A stretch of 64,000 nt of DNA, taken from Marinimicrobium sp050113635 (lineage in GTDB: Bacteria > Pseudomonadota > Gammaproteobacteria > Pseudomonadales > Cellvibrionaceae). The position numbers were made by a program, and so were the translations under genes. Position 1 is the first letter of the stretch. Each line of letters begins with the position of its first letter. The notes under the pieces are model-generated. The model saw only the letters and a program-made list of their open reading frames with translations. It was not told the DNA's origin and made no database searches. Positions 8,367 through 15,888 of this stretch are shown in pieces. The DNA lies in contig NZ_JBNJLT010000004.1 in assembly GCF_050113635.1 (NCBI RefSeq), positions 315,876-379,875 on the forward strand, read 5' to 3'.

Positions 8367-9551
8367 ATGGATTCACGTGCCTACACCTGGCGGCCGGACT
8401 CGGCCGTCTCTTCCGAGCGGCGCGGCCCCTTGCAAGGGCTGCGCCTTGTGGTTAAAGACCTGTTTGATATGGCCGGGCTGCCGACTACGGCTGGCAATCC
8501 GGACTGGGCTGCCAGCCATTCTATCCCGACGGTAACCTCCCCACTGGTGCAGCAACTGCTCGATGCCGGAGCCGTATTCAGTGGCAAGACGTTAACGGAT
8601 GAGCTGGCTTACAGTTTGAACGGCCAGAACATCCACTACGGCACGCCCGATAATCCTCGCGCACCGGGACGATTGCCTGGAGGCTCAAGCAGCGGCTCAG
8701 CGGTTGCCGTCGCCGCCGGTGAGGCCGATATCGGTTTGGGAACTGACACCGGAGGCTCCATTCGAGTGCCTTCAAGCTACAACGGTCTGTTCGGCCTGCG
8801 CCCGACACACGGTGTTTTATCGTTGGCCAACACGGTGCCGCTGGCGCCGCGTTTTGATACCGCCGGTTGGATGTGTCGCGATGCACAAACGCTCTGGCGA
8901 GTGGGGGACACGTTGCTGCCGCCAAGCGAGCACAGCGAAGTGAGTGCCGGAACGATTCGGTTGGCGGTGCTCATGCCCGAGCGTGATGGACCCTTGTGGC
9001 AAGACGTCCATGAGCAATGGCTGTCTGGCTTGCAGGATGTGGAGGTGGTGCGACGCCTGAGCGTGTCCAGTGAATGGCTTGATAGTGCCAGTGAGTGCTT
9101 TCGTATATTGCAGGGCCGGGATTTGTGGCGCACCCACGGTGAATGGATTACCCGGCAGCGTCCACGGTTTGCACCGGATATTCAGGGGCGTTTTGAATGG
9201 GCCAAATCTCTCAGCGCCGCCCAAGAGGCTGAGGCTGAAGAAGCGTGCTCTTCGCTGTGTCGCACAATAACCGGTTGGCTCGATGGTGTTGACGCGGTGG
9301 TGCTGCCCACCACCCCGGGTCCCGCGCCTTTGCTCAATGCATCGGCTGAATGGATGGCCATTTATCGCTCGCAATTGATGGGGCTGACGGCGCCTGCTGG
9401 CCTGGGTGGTTTACCGCAGTTGCACTTGCCGGTGTTGATGCAGAACCAGGCCCCCATGGGGATATCGCTGTTGGGGGGCCGGGGTAAAGATCGCGTGTTA
9501 CTGCAAATGGCCCGGACCTTAAGTTCGGTGTCGGGAGTGATTGATCGATGA
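8367..9551 (+). CDS. Amidase-signature hydrolase (AtzF/HpxX-like)
   Basis: The product has 394 residues. The amidase-signature triad is visible: Lys in Leu-Val-Val-Lys-Asp-Leu-Phe-Asp (about 30), the cis-Ser in Gly-Gly-Ser-Ser-Ser-Gly-Ser (about 108) and the nucleophilic Ser in Asp-Thr-Gly-Gly-Ser-Ile-Arg-Val-Pro (about 131). It is shorter than GatA or urea amidolyase enzymes and has no signal peptide. AtzF-like amidases (HpxX) accompany a gamma-glutamyltransferase-like protein (HpxW) in the Klebsiella purine cluster (known), which matches the order here. Its stop overlaps the next start (ATGA at 9548-9551). The natural amide substrate is not determined. Confidence 0.82.
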   Translation: MDSRAYTWRPDSAVSSERRGPLQGLRLVVKDLFDMAGLPTTAGNPDWAASHSIPTVTSPLVQQLLDAGAVFSGKTLTDELAYSLNGQNIHYGTPDNPRAPGRLPGGSSSGSAVAVAAGEADIGLGTDTGGSIRVPSSYNGLFGLRPTHGVLSLANTVPLAPRFDTAGWMCRDAQTLWRVGDTLLPPSEHSEVSAGTIRLAVLMPERDGPLWQDVHEQWLSGLQDVEVVRRLSVSSEWLDSASECFRILQGRDLWRTHGEWITRQRPRFAPDIQGRFEWAKSLSAAQEAEAEEACSSLCRTITGWLDGVDAVVLPTTPGPAPLLNASAEWMAIYRSQLMGLTAPAGLGGLPQLHLPVLMQNQAPMGISLLGGRGKDRVLLQMARTLSSVSGVIDR

Positions 9552-11128
9552 GTGGCGTAGCCTTTAGTGCACCTCACAAAGAGGCCGCCGAAATCGGCTT
9601 GAAGGTGTTAGAGAAGGGCGGCAATGCGGTGGACGCGATGATCGCCGCAGCGGCGGCCATCAGTGTGCTTTACCCTCATATGAACAGCCTGGGCGGCGAC
9701 GGTTTTTGGCTGATCCACCGCCCCGGCGAGGCACCCCAGGCCATCGACGCCTGTGGCACCGCCGCCGAGCGGGCGACCGTAGCGTTCTATCGTGATCGGG
9801 GGCTGGAAGCGATACCGTCCCGCGGCGCTCTGTCGGCGCTGACGTTGGGCGGGACCGTATCGGGGTGGTCGCGCGCGCGCGCGCTGGCTGGCCAGTACGA
9901 TCCATTAACGCCGCTGACACAGTTGTTGAAACCGGCGGTGGATCTAGCCCGTAATGGCATTAATGTCACTGAAAGCCTGGCCGCAGCCAGCGCCAAAGTG
10001 GCGAGCGAACTCGAGTCGGAAGGCGAGTACCGCAACGTGTTTACCCGCGACGGTGTGCCGTTGCGTGAAGGCGAAACGTTGCGCAATCCCGAGCTGGCGG
10101 ACTTTTTGACACAGTTGGCGGATCAGGGGCTGGAGAGCTTTTACCGTGGCGATATCGCACGCCATCTGGCCGCCGAACTCGAAACACTGGGAAGCCCGTT
10201 GCGGCTGAGTGATTTTGAGCAGTTTCACGCTCGGCGCGTCGCACCCTTGTCTGTGGCCACTCGGTTCGGTCGCGCTTATAATCTGCCAGCGCCAACCCAG
10301 GGTCTGGCTTCATTGATGATTCTCGGGTTATACGATCGTGTGTACCAGCCACATTGGAGTGAAGCCCAGCGGGTGCACGCTCTGGTTGAAGCCACCAAAC
10401 TGGCGTTTGAGGTGCGCGACCGGGAAGTGGCTGACCCGCGTTATATGGAAACATTGAGTCAACGGTGGTTGGATGATGAACGGCTCGATACGTTGGCATT
10501 GCGTATGACCGATACCGCTGCGCCCTGGCCTCGCCCTGCGGAGCCCGGCGATACCGTCTGGATGGGCTGCGTGGACCGCAACGGCGTTTTGGTGAGTTTT
10601 ATCCAGAGTATCTACTGGGAATTTGGCTCCGGGGTAGTGATTCCCGGTACCGGGCTGGTGTGGAACAATCGCGGCGTAAGCTTTCGGCTGGATGAGTCGC
10701 ACCACAATGTGTTGCGCCCCGGCGCCCGCCCCTTCCATACCCTGAACCCGGCCATGATATTGCTCGATGATGGCCGCCGTTTGAGTTACGGCACTATGGG
10801 TGGAGAGGGCCAGCCCCAGACGCAGTCGGCGCTGCTGACACGTTACCTTTATGATGGTATTCCTCTGGATGAGTCGATCCGCCGGGGCCGCTGGCTTCTG
10901 GGTCGCACCTGGGGAGATGCCGATGACGATCTTAAGCTCGAAGCCGACCTTGCCGAACATATTGGCGCGGCTTTGGTCGCTAAAGGTCACCGATTAAAAA
11001 CACTGCCGGAACACAGCGAACTGATGGGACATGCGGGCGCCGTATTGAGCTTGTCGACCGGTGTGGTTTCGGCAGTCAGCGACCCACGCAGTGACGGCGC
11101 GGGTCTGACAGGACGATACGATTCATGA
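9548..11128 (+). CDS. Gamma-glutamyltransferase-fold hydrolase, HpxW/oxamate amidohydrolase-like
   Basis: The product has 526 residues of the gamma-glutamyltransferase Ntn-hydrolase family: Lys-Gly-Gly-Asn-Ala-Val-Asp-Ala near the start and Val-Val-Ile-Pro-Gly-Thr-Gly-Leu-Val-Trp-Asn-Asn later. The autoprocessing nucleophile aligns with Thr336 in Gly-Asp-Thr-Val-Trp, where classical enzymes have Thr-Thr-His. There is no signal peptide, so it is cytoplasmic, unlike glutathione-degrading GGT. A cytoplasmic GGT-like enzyme beside an AtzF-like amidase in a ureide cluster points to HpxW-type oxamate amidohydrolase (inference from known synteny). Both ends overlap neighbours by ATGA, indicating translational coupling. 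Confidence 0.8.
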   Translation: MSGVAFSAPHKEAAEIGLKVLEKGGNAVDAMIAAAAAISVLYPHMNSLGGDGFWLIHRPGEAPQAIDACGTAAERATVAFYRDRGLEAIPSRGALSALTLGGTVSGWSRARALAGQYDPLTPLTQLLKPAVDLARNGINVTESLAAASAKVASELESEGEYRNVFTRDGVPLREGETLRNPELADFLTQLADQGLESFYRGDIARHLAAELETLGSPLRLSDFEQFHARRVAPLSVATRFGRAYNLPAPTQGLASLMILGLYDRVYQPHWSEAQRVHALVEATKLAFEVRDREVADPRYMETLSQRWLDDERLDTLALRMTDTAAPWPRPAEPGDTVWMGCVDRNGVLVSFIQSIYWEFGSGVVIPGTGLVWNNRGVSFRLDESHHNVLRPGARPFHTLNPAMILLDDGRRLSYGTMGGEGQPQTQSALLTRYLYDGIPLDESIRRGRWLLGRTWGDADDDLKLEADLAEHIGAALVAKGHRLKTLPEHSELMGHAGAVLSLSTGVVSAVSDPRSDGAGLTGRYDS

Positions 11129-11949
11129 GTGAGACAGTAATAACCTGGTTGCCGTTGATCGCGGCGATGTTGGTCACGGGTGCATTTGCCGGCGTTCTGG
11201 CCGGGCTGTTGGGTGTTGGCGGTGGCATTGTCATCGTGCCGGTGTTGTATTTTGTATTGCAGGGTATGGGGATCGACCCCGATGTGGCCATTCGTGTGGC
11301 CACGGGCACATCGTTACTGGTGATCGTGCCTACTAGCCTTTCCTCGGTGCGCTCGCACCACCGCCGCGGCAATGTGGATTGGGCGCTGATCCGTCGCTGG
11401 TGGCCCTTTATGGTGGTCGGCGTGATTCTCGGCAGCCTGACCGCACTGAAAGTTCACGGCAATGTCATCGGCGGTATTTTTGGTGTGATCGCGCTGCTGG
11501 TGGCGGCCAATATGTTGCTTCGCCCGAAAGCACCACCGCTGACGCAGCAACTGCCGGGCTTGCCCGGGCAGGGGCTGATGGCCGGCGGCATCGGGTATTT
11601 TTCGGTGATGATCGGTATCGGCGGGGGCACGCTGGGCGTGCCGATGCTGACCGCCTGTAACTACCCTCCGCATCGGGCGGTAGGCACCGCTGCGTTCTTT
11701 GGTTTACTGATTGCCCTGCCGGGTGCCACAGCCATGTTGCTGGCTTCTACGCCGGAGGGGGCTCCCGACGGCATGGTCGGCCTGGTCAACCTGGCGGGCT
11801 TTGCGGCCATTGTGCCGTTGACTGTATTACTGGCACCGGTCGGTGCCTGGCTGGGTTCGAAATTGAACGCGCTGTGGCTCAAACGCGTGTTCGCTGTGTT
11901 TTTGTGCATCAGCGGCGGCCGTATGCTGATGCAGCTGTTGGGGGTTTGA
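11125..11949 (+). CDS. TSUP (TauE/SafE) family membrane permease
   Basis: The product has 274 residues with about eight hydrophobic helices and two family repeats, each opening with a glycine-rich motif: Gly-Leu-Leu-Gly-Val-Gly-Gly-Gly-Ile-Val-Ile-Val-Pro (about 27-40) and Ile-Gly-Ile-Gly-Gly-Gly-Thr-Leu-Gly-Val-Pro (about 163-174). This is diagnostic of the TauE/SafE family of anion exporters and importers. It overlaps the GGT-like gene by 4 bp and precedes the aminotransferase by 1 bp, so it probably moves an acid intermediate or end product of ureide breakdown. The substrate is unproven. Confidence 0.88.
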   Translation: MSETVITWLPLIAAMLVTGAFAGVLAGLLGVGGGIVIVPVLYFVLQGMGIDPDVAIRVATGTSLLVIVPTSLSSVRSHHRRGNVDWALIRRWWPFMVVGVILGSLTALKVHGNVIGGIFGVIALLVAANMLLRPKAPPLTQQLPGLPGQGLMAGGIGYFSVMIGIGGGTLGVPMLTACNYPPHRAVGTAAFFGLLIALPGATAMLLASTPEGAPDGMVGLVNLAGFAAIVPLTVLLAPVGAWLGSKLNALWLKRVFAVFLCISGGRMLMQLLGV

Positions 11950-11950
11950 T

Positions 11951-13207
11951 ATGACCGATCACTTGCAGGCGGCGTCGCCGCTGATGCGTCCTTTTTCGCC
12001 GCCGCCGCGGCTGTTGATGGGGCCCGGGCCGATTACCGTTGATCCGCGTGTGCTGCGCGCCATGTCCGCGCAACTGGTGGGCCAGTACGACCCGGCCATG
12101 ACGCAGTGCATGAACGAGACCATGGCGCTGTATCGCGCGGTGTTCGAGACCGACAATGAATGGACATTGCTGGTGGACGGTACGTCCCGAGCGGGTATTG
12201 AAGCGGTACTGGTGTCCCTGCTGGAACCGGGTGACAAAGTGCTGGTTCCGATTTTTGGACGCTTTGGCCATTTGTTAACGGAAATTGCCGAGCGCTGTGG
12301 CGCCGAGGTGCATCGCTTGGAAAAAAACTGGGGCGAGGTGTTTACCCCGGAAGAAATTGAAACGGCGGTACGCGAAATACGGCCCAAAGTATTGGCGGTG
12401 GTCCAGGGCGATACCTCCACCACCATGTTGCAGCCGCTTGAGGAGCTGAGCGCTATTTGTAAGCAATACGACGCGCTGCTCTATTCCGATGCAACGGCCT
12501 CTATTGGTGGCAACGCCTTAAAAGTCGACGAGTGGCAGCTCGACGCGGTATCGGTCGGTTTGCAGAAATGCCTGTGTGGTCCCTCTGGCAGTGCCCCGGT
12601 TACGCTCAGTGCCAAAGCGGTGGACGTTATTCGGCGGCGCAAACACATCGAAGCGGGGATTCGCAGTGAACATCATCGTGAAGGACGGGGCCAACGTATC
12701 GGGTCCAATTATTTCGACCTCGGCATGATTATGGATTACTGGGGCGAAGAGCGGCTCAATCACCACACCGAAGCCACCACGATGCTGTATGGCGCGCGCG
12801 AGTGTGCCCGCATCTTGCTCGAGGAAGGGCTGCCGAACGCGATTGACCGTCACCGCCTGCACGGTCGTGCGATGACCGAAGGGCTGGCGGCTATGAACCT
12901 GAAACTGTTCGGTGACCTGAAACACAAAATGCACAATGTGGTCGGGGTTTACATTCCCGATGGAATTGCGGGTGAGTCGGTCCGGCAATCCATGTTGCAA
13001 GACTATGGCATCGAGATAGGCACATCGTTCGGGCCATTGCACGGCAGGATCTGGCGCATCGGCACCATGGGTTATAACGCCCGTAAAGACGCCGTTCTGC
13101 AAACGCTCGTTGCACTGGAAGCCGTGCTCAGGCGAGGAGGTCATTCACTGACGGCTGGGGCCGGAACCGATACCGCGTTGAACATCTATCGCGAGGAGGG
13201 GCTGTGA
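11951..13207 (+). CDS. pucG: (S)-ureidoglycine-glyoxylate aminotransferase (PucG type)
   Basis: The product has 418 residues of the class-V aminotransferase (alanine-glyoxylate) family. The PLP lysine is K206 in Val-Gly-Leu-Gln-Lys-Cys-Leu, preceded by Ser-Asp-Ala-Thr-Ala-Ser. The segment Asn-Tyr-Phe-Asp-Leu with Asp-Tyr-Trp and Leu-Asn-His-His-Thr-Glu-Ala-Thr resembles PucG of Bacillus and HpxJ of Klebsiella, which move the amino group of ureidoglycine to glyoxylate, giving glycine and oxalurate (known). An early motif, Gly-Pro-Gly-Pro-Ile, is also family-typical. Its stop overlaps the GTG start of an allantoate amidohydrolase, the enzyme that produces ureidoglycine, which strongly supports the assignment. 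Confidence 0.85.
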   Translation: MTDHLQAASPLMRPFSPPPRLLMGPGPITVDPRVLRAMSAQLVGQYDPAMTQCMNETMALYRAVFETDNEWTLLVDGTSRAGIEAVLVSLLEPGDKVLVPIFGRFGHLLTEIAERCGAEVHRLEKNWGEVFTPEEIETAVREIRPKVLAVVQGDTSTTMLQPLEELSAICKQYDALLYSDATASIGGNALKVDEWQLDAVSVGLQKCLCGPSGSAPVTLSAKAVDVIRRRKHIEAGIRSEHHREGRGQRIGSNYFDLGMIMDYWGEERLNHHTEATTMLYGARECARILLEEGLPNAIDRHRLHGRAMTEGLAAMNLKLFGDLKHKMHNVVGVYIPDGIAGESVRQSMLQDYGIEIGTSFGPLHGRIWRIGTMGYNARKDAVLQTLVALEAVLRRGGHSLTAGAGTDTALNIYREEGL

Positions 13208-14472
13208 GCAGTCGTACATTGGAGGACATGGCCCGGCAGGTATGGGACTGGTGTGAAACACTGGCAACGTTCAGCTCCGATGAGGCGGCTCTGAGCCGGT
13301 TTTATCTGACCGCTGAGCATCGCCAGGCCAACGATCAGGTGGCGAAGTGGATGCAGGCCTCCGGCATGAGTACACGTGAAGACGCCGCCGGTAATTTATG
13401 GGGACACTATCCGGCCGCACCGGATGCGCCGACCCCCGTCAAACGGCTGGTGCTTGGCTCGCACCTGGACACCGTGCCCAATGCAGGTCGTTACGACGGT
13501 ATGCTGGGCGTGATGCTGGCGACCGCCGCCGTGGGTTTGCTGAATGAAGAAGGCATACAGCTGCCCTTCTCTATTGATGTGGTCGGGTTTGGTGATGAAG
13601 AAGGCGTGCGCTTTGGGACAACGCTTTTGGGAAGCCGCGCCGTGGCGGGCACCTGGCAGGACGACTGGTGGGCGTTGCAGGACCGGGACGGGGTGACACT
13701 GGCCGAGGCGTTCAAAGCGTTCGGCCTGGACCCGGCCCGCATTGGCGAGGCGGCGCTTGCACCGGAGGATGTGCTCGGTTATCTCGAAGTGCATATTGAA
13801 CAGGGGCCGGTTCTGGAGGAACGAGGATTGCCGCTGGGTATTGTAAGCGGTATTGCGGGGGCGCGGCGTTTTCATGTGGACTTCACCGGCTTTGCCGGCC
13901 ACGCCGGGACTGTTCCGATGGCAATGCGTCGCGACGCCATGGCGGGCGCTGCTGAATGGCTGTTGGCCGTGGAGCAAGTGGCTCGCGACGTCGATGTGGT
14001 TGCGACGGTGGGTCAGGTGGATTGTCGGCCCGGCGGCGTCAATGTGATTCCCGGCCAGGCGCGCCTTTCTCTGGATATTCGGTCTGGAGACGATGCGCGT
14101 CGTGATAGCGCCGTCGAACGTTTAAAAGCCTTGGCCTCTGAGATTGCGCATCGCCGAAATCTGTCGGTGGCGTGGCAATCGATTCACTCAGCGCCTGCGG
14201 TTGCCTGCGCGCCGTGGTGGCAGAATTTGCAAACCGAGGTTTTGAAAACGTTAGGGCACGAACCGCTGAGCGTGATGAGCGGCGCGGGTCACGATGCCAT
14301 GGCGATGGCGCATGTGGCCGACTGCGCCATGTATTTTGTGCGCTGTGAAGCGGGAATCAGTCATCATCCGGCGGAGGCGATCAGCCGGGACGATATTGCA
14401 CCGGCCTTGGCGGCGCTGAAGGAAACACTGTTGCAACTCAGTGGTTACAACTCAGCGTCTCGGTGTCACTGA
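13204..14472 (+). CDS. allC: Allantoate amidohydrolase (M20 family, AllC/HpxK-like)
   Basis: The product has 422 residues of the M20 hydantoinase/carbamoylase family. Metal ligands are visible: His-Leu-Asp-Thr-Val-Pro (about 82-87), Asp-Gly-Met-Leu-Gly (about 93-97), Asp-Glu-Glu-Gly-Val-Arg-Phe (about 128-134), His-Ile-Glu-Gln-Gly-Pro (about 198-203) and a C-terminal Gly-Ile-Ser-His-His-Pro-Ala-Glu. Start is GTG at 13204, overlapping the previous stop by 4 bp. N-carbamoyl-amino-acid amidohydrolases share the fold, but the coupled PucG-type gene favours allantoate. The reaction gives ureidoglycine, carbon dioxide and ammonia in the cytoplasm. Confidence 0.82.
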   Translation: MSSRTLEDMARQVWDWCETLATFSSDEAALSRFYLTAEHRQANDQVAKWMQASGMSTREDAAGNLWGHYPAAPDAPTPVKRLVLGSHLDTVPNAGRYDGMLGVMLATAAVGLLNEEGIQLPFSIDVVGFGDEEGVRFGTTLLGSRAVAGTWQDDWWALQDRDGVTLAEAFKAFGLDPARIGEAALAPEDVLGYLEVHIEQGPVLEERGLPLGIVSGIAGARRFHVDFTGFAGHAGTVPMAMRRDAMAGAAEWLLAVEQVARDVDVVATVGQVDCRPGGVNVIPGQARLSLDIRSGDDARRDSAVERLKALASEIAHRRNLSVAWQSIHSAPAVACAPWWQNLQTEVLKTLGHEPLSVMSGAGHDAMAMAHVADCAMYFVRCEAGISHHPAEAISRDDIAPALAALKETLLQLSGYNSASRCH

Positions 14473-14884
14473 ACCCGGTATAGACAACTTGATAGAAAGT
14501 GATCCTTGCTCATCGAGTGAGGAACATCGAGGGCTTACCGGGCACCTTTATCATCCTTTCGAATAATAAACCCATTCTTATTAACAATTAGTCTATTTGT
14601 TTTTAATGTTTTTTTTAAATAAAAGAATTTTTTTTATTCAATAAAGACATTTAAAACACTGCTTTTGTGCAGTACGTCTCAGTAAGCCTCTTTAAACGGG
14701 CAGTAAATGTGATAATCGTCTTTGTTAATAACTAACATTTAAATCTTAGTTATTTGAAAGTAACTATCCGGTGTGCTTCTATCTCATGACCCGCTAAGGA
14801 AAAGCCGCAAGGTTTGGCCTCGGTGGGCTTGCGTCTATTTTTCCAACCAACGAATTACCACGAATCACGAAAGGGGTAATAACA
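14473..14884. other. AT-rich intergenic region before the chitin genes
   Basis: This 412-bp gap holds no convincing gene. Bases 14560-14760 are much more AT-rich than the surroundings, with long T- and A-runs that could act as an UP element. A weak promoter can be proposed (TTGAAA at 14754-14759, 17 bp, TTCTAT at 14777-14782). The 3' part forms a structured leader (separate entry). No clear T-tailed hairpin was seen after the allantoate gene. Confidence 0.5.
14802..14842 (+). promoter_or_regulatory. Structured 5' leader of the LPMO gene with two alternative pairings
   Basis: CGCAAG (14806-14811) can pair with CTTGCG (14828-14833), and the hairpin is followed by TCTATTTTT, like an intrinsic terminator. 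A competing stem pairs AAGCC (14802-14806) with GGCTT (14826-14830). The two share bases, so they exclude each other, which is the layout of an attenuator or riboswitch. It ends about 45 nt before the LPMO start. It does not match the known c-di-GMP-I aptamer consensus by eye. Confidence 0.35.
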
Positions 14885-15766
14885 ATGAAGAGTAAGTGGT
14901 TTAGCAGTCTCCTGATAAAAGGCTTCGGCCTCGGATGTCTGGCAATGGCCAGCCTTTCGGTGCCGCAACTGGCCAGCGCTCACGGCACCATCGAAACGCC
15001 GGCGAGCCGGGTTTGGAATTGTTACCAGGAAGGCGGCAACCCGACATCGGCTGCGTGCCAGGCGGCGGCCTCGGTAAGCGGCAGCTACATTTATGACTGG
15101 AACGGCATTCGTCAGGGTAATGCCGACGGTGACCATCAGAATGTCGTACCCGATGGTCAGCTGTGTAGTGGCGGTGATCCCGGTACTTTCGGCGCTATGG
15201 ATCTGGTTCGCGATGATTGGGTAGCGACCAGCGTTTCACAGGGTCCTCAGACTTTCACCTGGTATAACTCAGCGCCGCACAAGTCGCAGTACTATCGCTA
15301 CTACATCACCAACAACAGCTACAATCCTAACCAGGCGTTGGGCTGGGGCGATTTGACCCAGATTTACCAAAGCCAGCCGAGAGATGGTGAAGTGAATCCC
15401 TCGCACACGGTGAATCTGCCCGCTCGCAGTGGCCGTCATGTGGTCTACGCCGTATGGCAGCGTTCCGACAGCCCGGAGGCGTTCTATGCCTGCGTGGATG
15501 TTGTGTTTGATGGTGACAACAGTTCCAGCTCTTCTTCCAGTTCCAGCAGCTCTTCCTCCAGCAGCTCCAGCTCATCCTCAGCACCGGGTAACGCCTGTGT
15601 GGGTGTTCCGAACTGGGACGCGGATGCGGTTTATCTGAATGGCGATCAGGTTCGTTTCAACGATACCCGCTATGAAGCCAAGTGGTGGACCCGCAACGAA
15701 AACCCGGCTCAGAACAGTTCTGAGTGGGCCGTGTGGATCGACCAGGGTGCGTGCTCCGGTTCCTGA
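14885..15766 (+). CDS. AA10 lytic polysaccharide monooxygenase with polyserine linker and CBM5/12
   Basis: The product has 293 residues. A signal peptide (1-32, ending Ala-Ser-Ala) leaves His33 as the mature N-terminus, one half of the copper histidine brace; the second histidine is H132 in Ser-Ala-Pro-His-Lys-Ser and the axial position is F200 in Glu-Ala-Phe-Tyr-Ala-Cys-Val-Asp-Val. This is the AA10 catalytic layout, most like chitin-active forms. A run of about 20 serines (from 213) leads to a chitin-binding module of family 5/12 with Asn-Trp-Asp, Ala-Lys-Trp-Trp-Thr and a final Ala-Cys. Secreted, it would oxidatively cleave crystalline chitin and boost the nearby GH19 chitinase. Confidence 0.93.
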   Translation: MKSKWFSSLLIKGFGLGCLAMASLSVPQLASAHGTIETPASRVWNCYQEGGNPTSAACQAAASVSGSYIYDWNGIRQGNADGDHQNVVPDGQLCSGGDPGTFGAMDLVRDDWVATSVSQGPQTFTWYNSAPHKSQYYRYYITNNSYNPNQALGWGDLTQIYQSQPRDGEVNPSHTVNLPARSGRHVVYAVWQRSDSPEAFYACVDVVFDGDNSSSSSSSSSSSSSSSSSSSSAPGNACVGVPNWDADAVYLNGDQVRFNDTRYEAKWWTRNENPAQNSSEWAVWIDQGACSGS

Positions 15767-15818
15767 TCAGGAGCGACGATACCATTGAAACAGTCAGGGC
15801 CAGGGAGGGCTCTTTGTG

Positions 15819-15861
15819 AAAACCCCGCTTCATGCCATGATTGGTGGAAGCGGGGTTTTTT
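15819..15861. terminator. Bidirectional intrinsic terminator
   Basis: AAAACCCCGCTTC (15819-15831) pairs with GAAGCGGGGTTTT (15847-15859), with T-runs on both strands. It can end the LPMO transcript and the convergent chemotaxis transcript. Confidence 0.85.
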
Positions 15862-15888
15862 ATTGAAAGGTGCCGGTCTTGAAGAGGT

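Noticed and set aside
9548..11128. Glutathione-degrading periplasmic gamma-glutamyltranspeptidase
   Set aside because: No signal peptide, altered Thr-Val-Trp motif and ureide context argue for an HpxW-like role.
14786..14884. c-di-GMP-I riboswitch before the LPMO
   Set aside because: The conserved aptamer blocks (GCAAACC, GGGACGCAAAGC, CCTAA) are missing in the right order; only a generic structured leader is claimed.
15520..15586. Serine-codon repeat as a microsatellite or CRISPR-like array
   Set aside because: It encodes the polyserine linker between LPMO and CBM; units are codon-length and there are no spacers.
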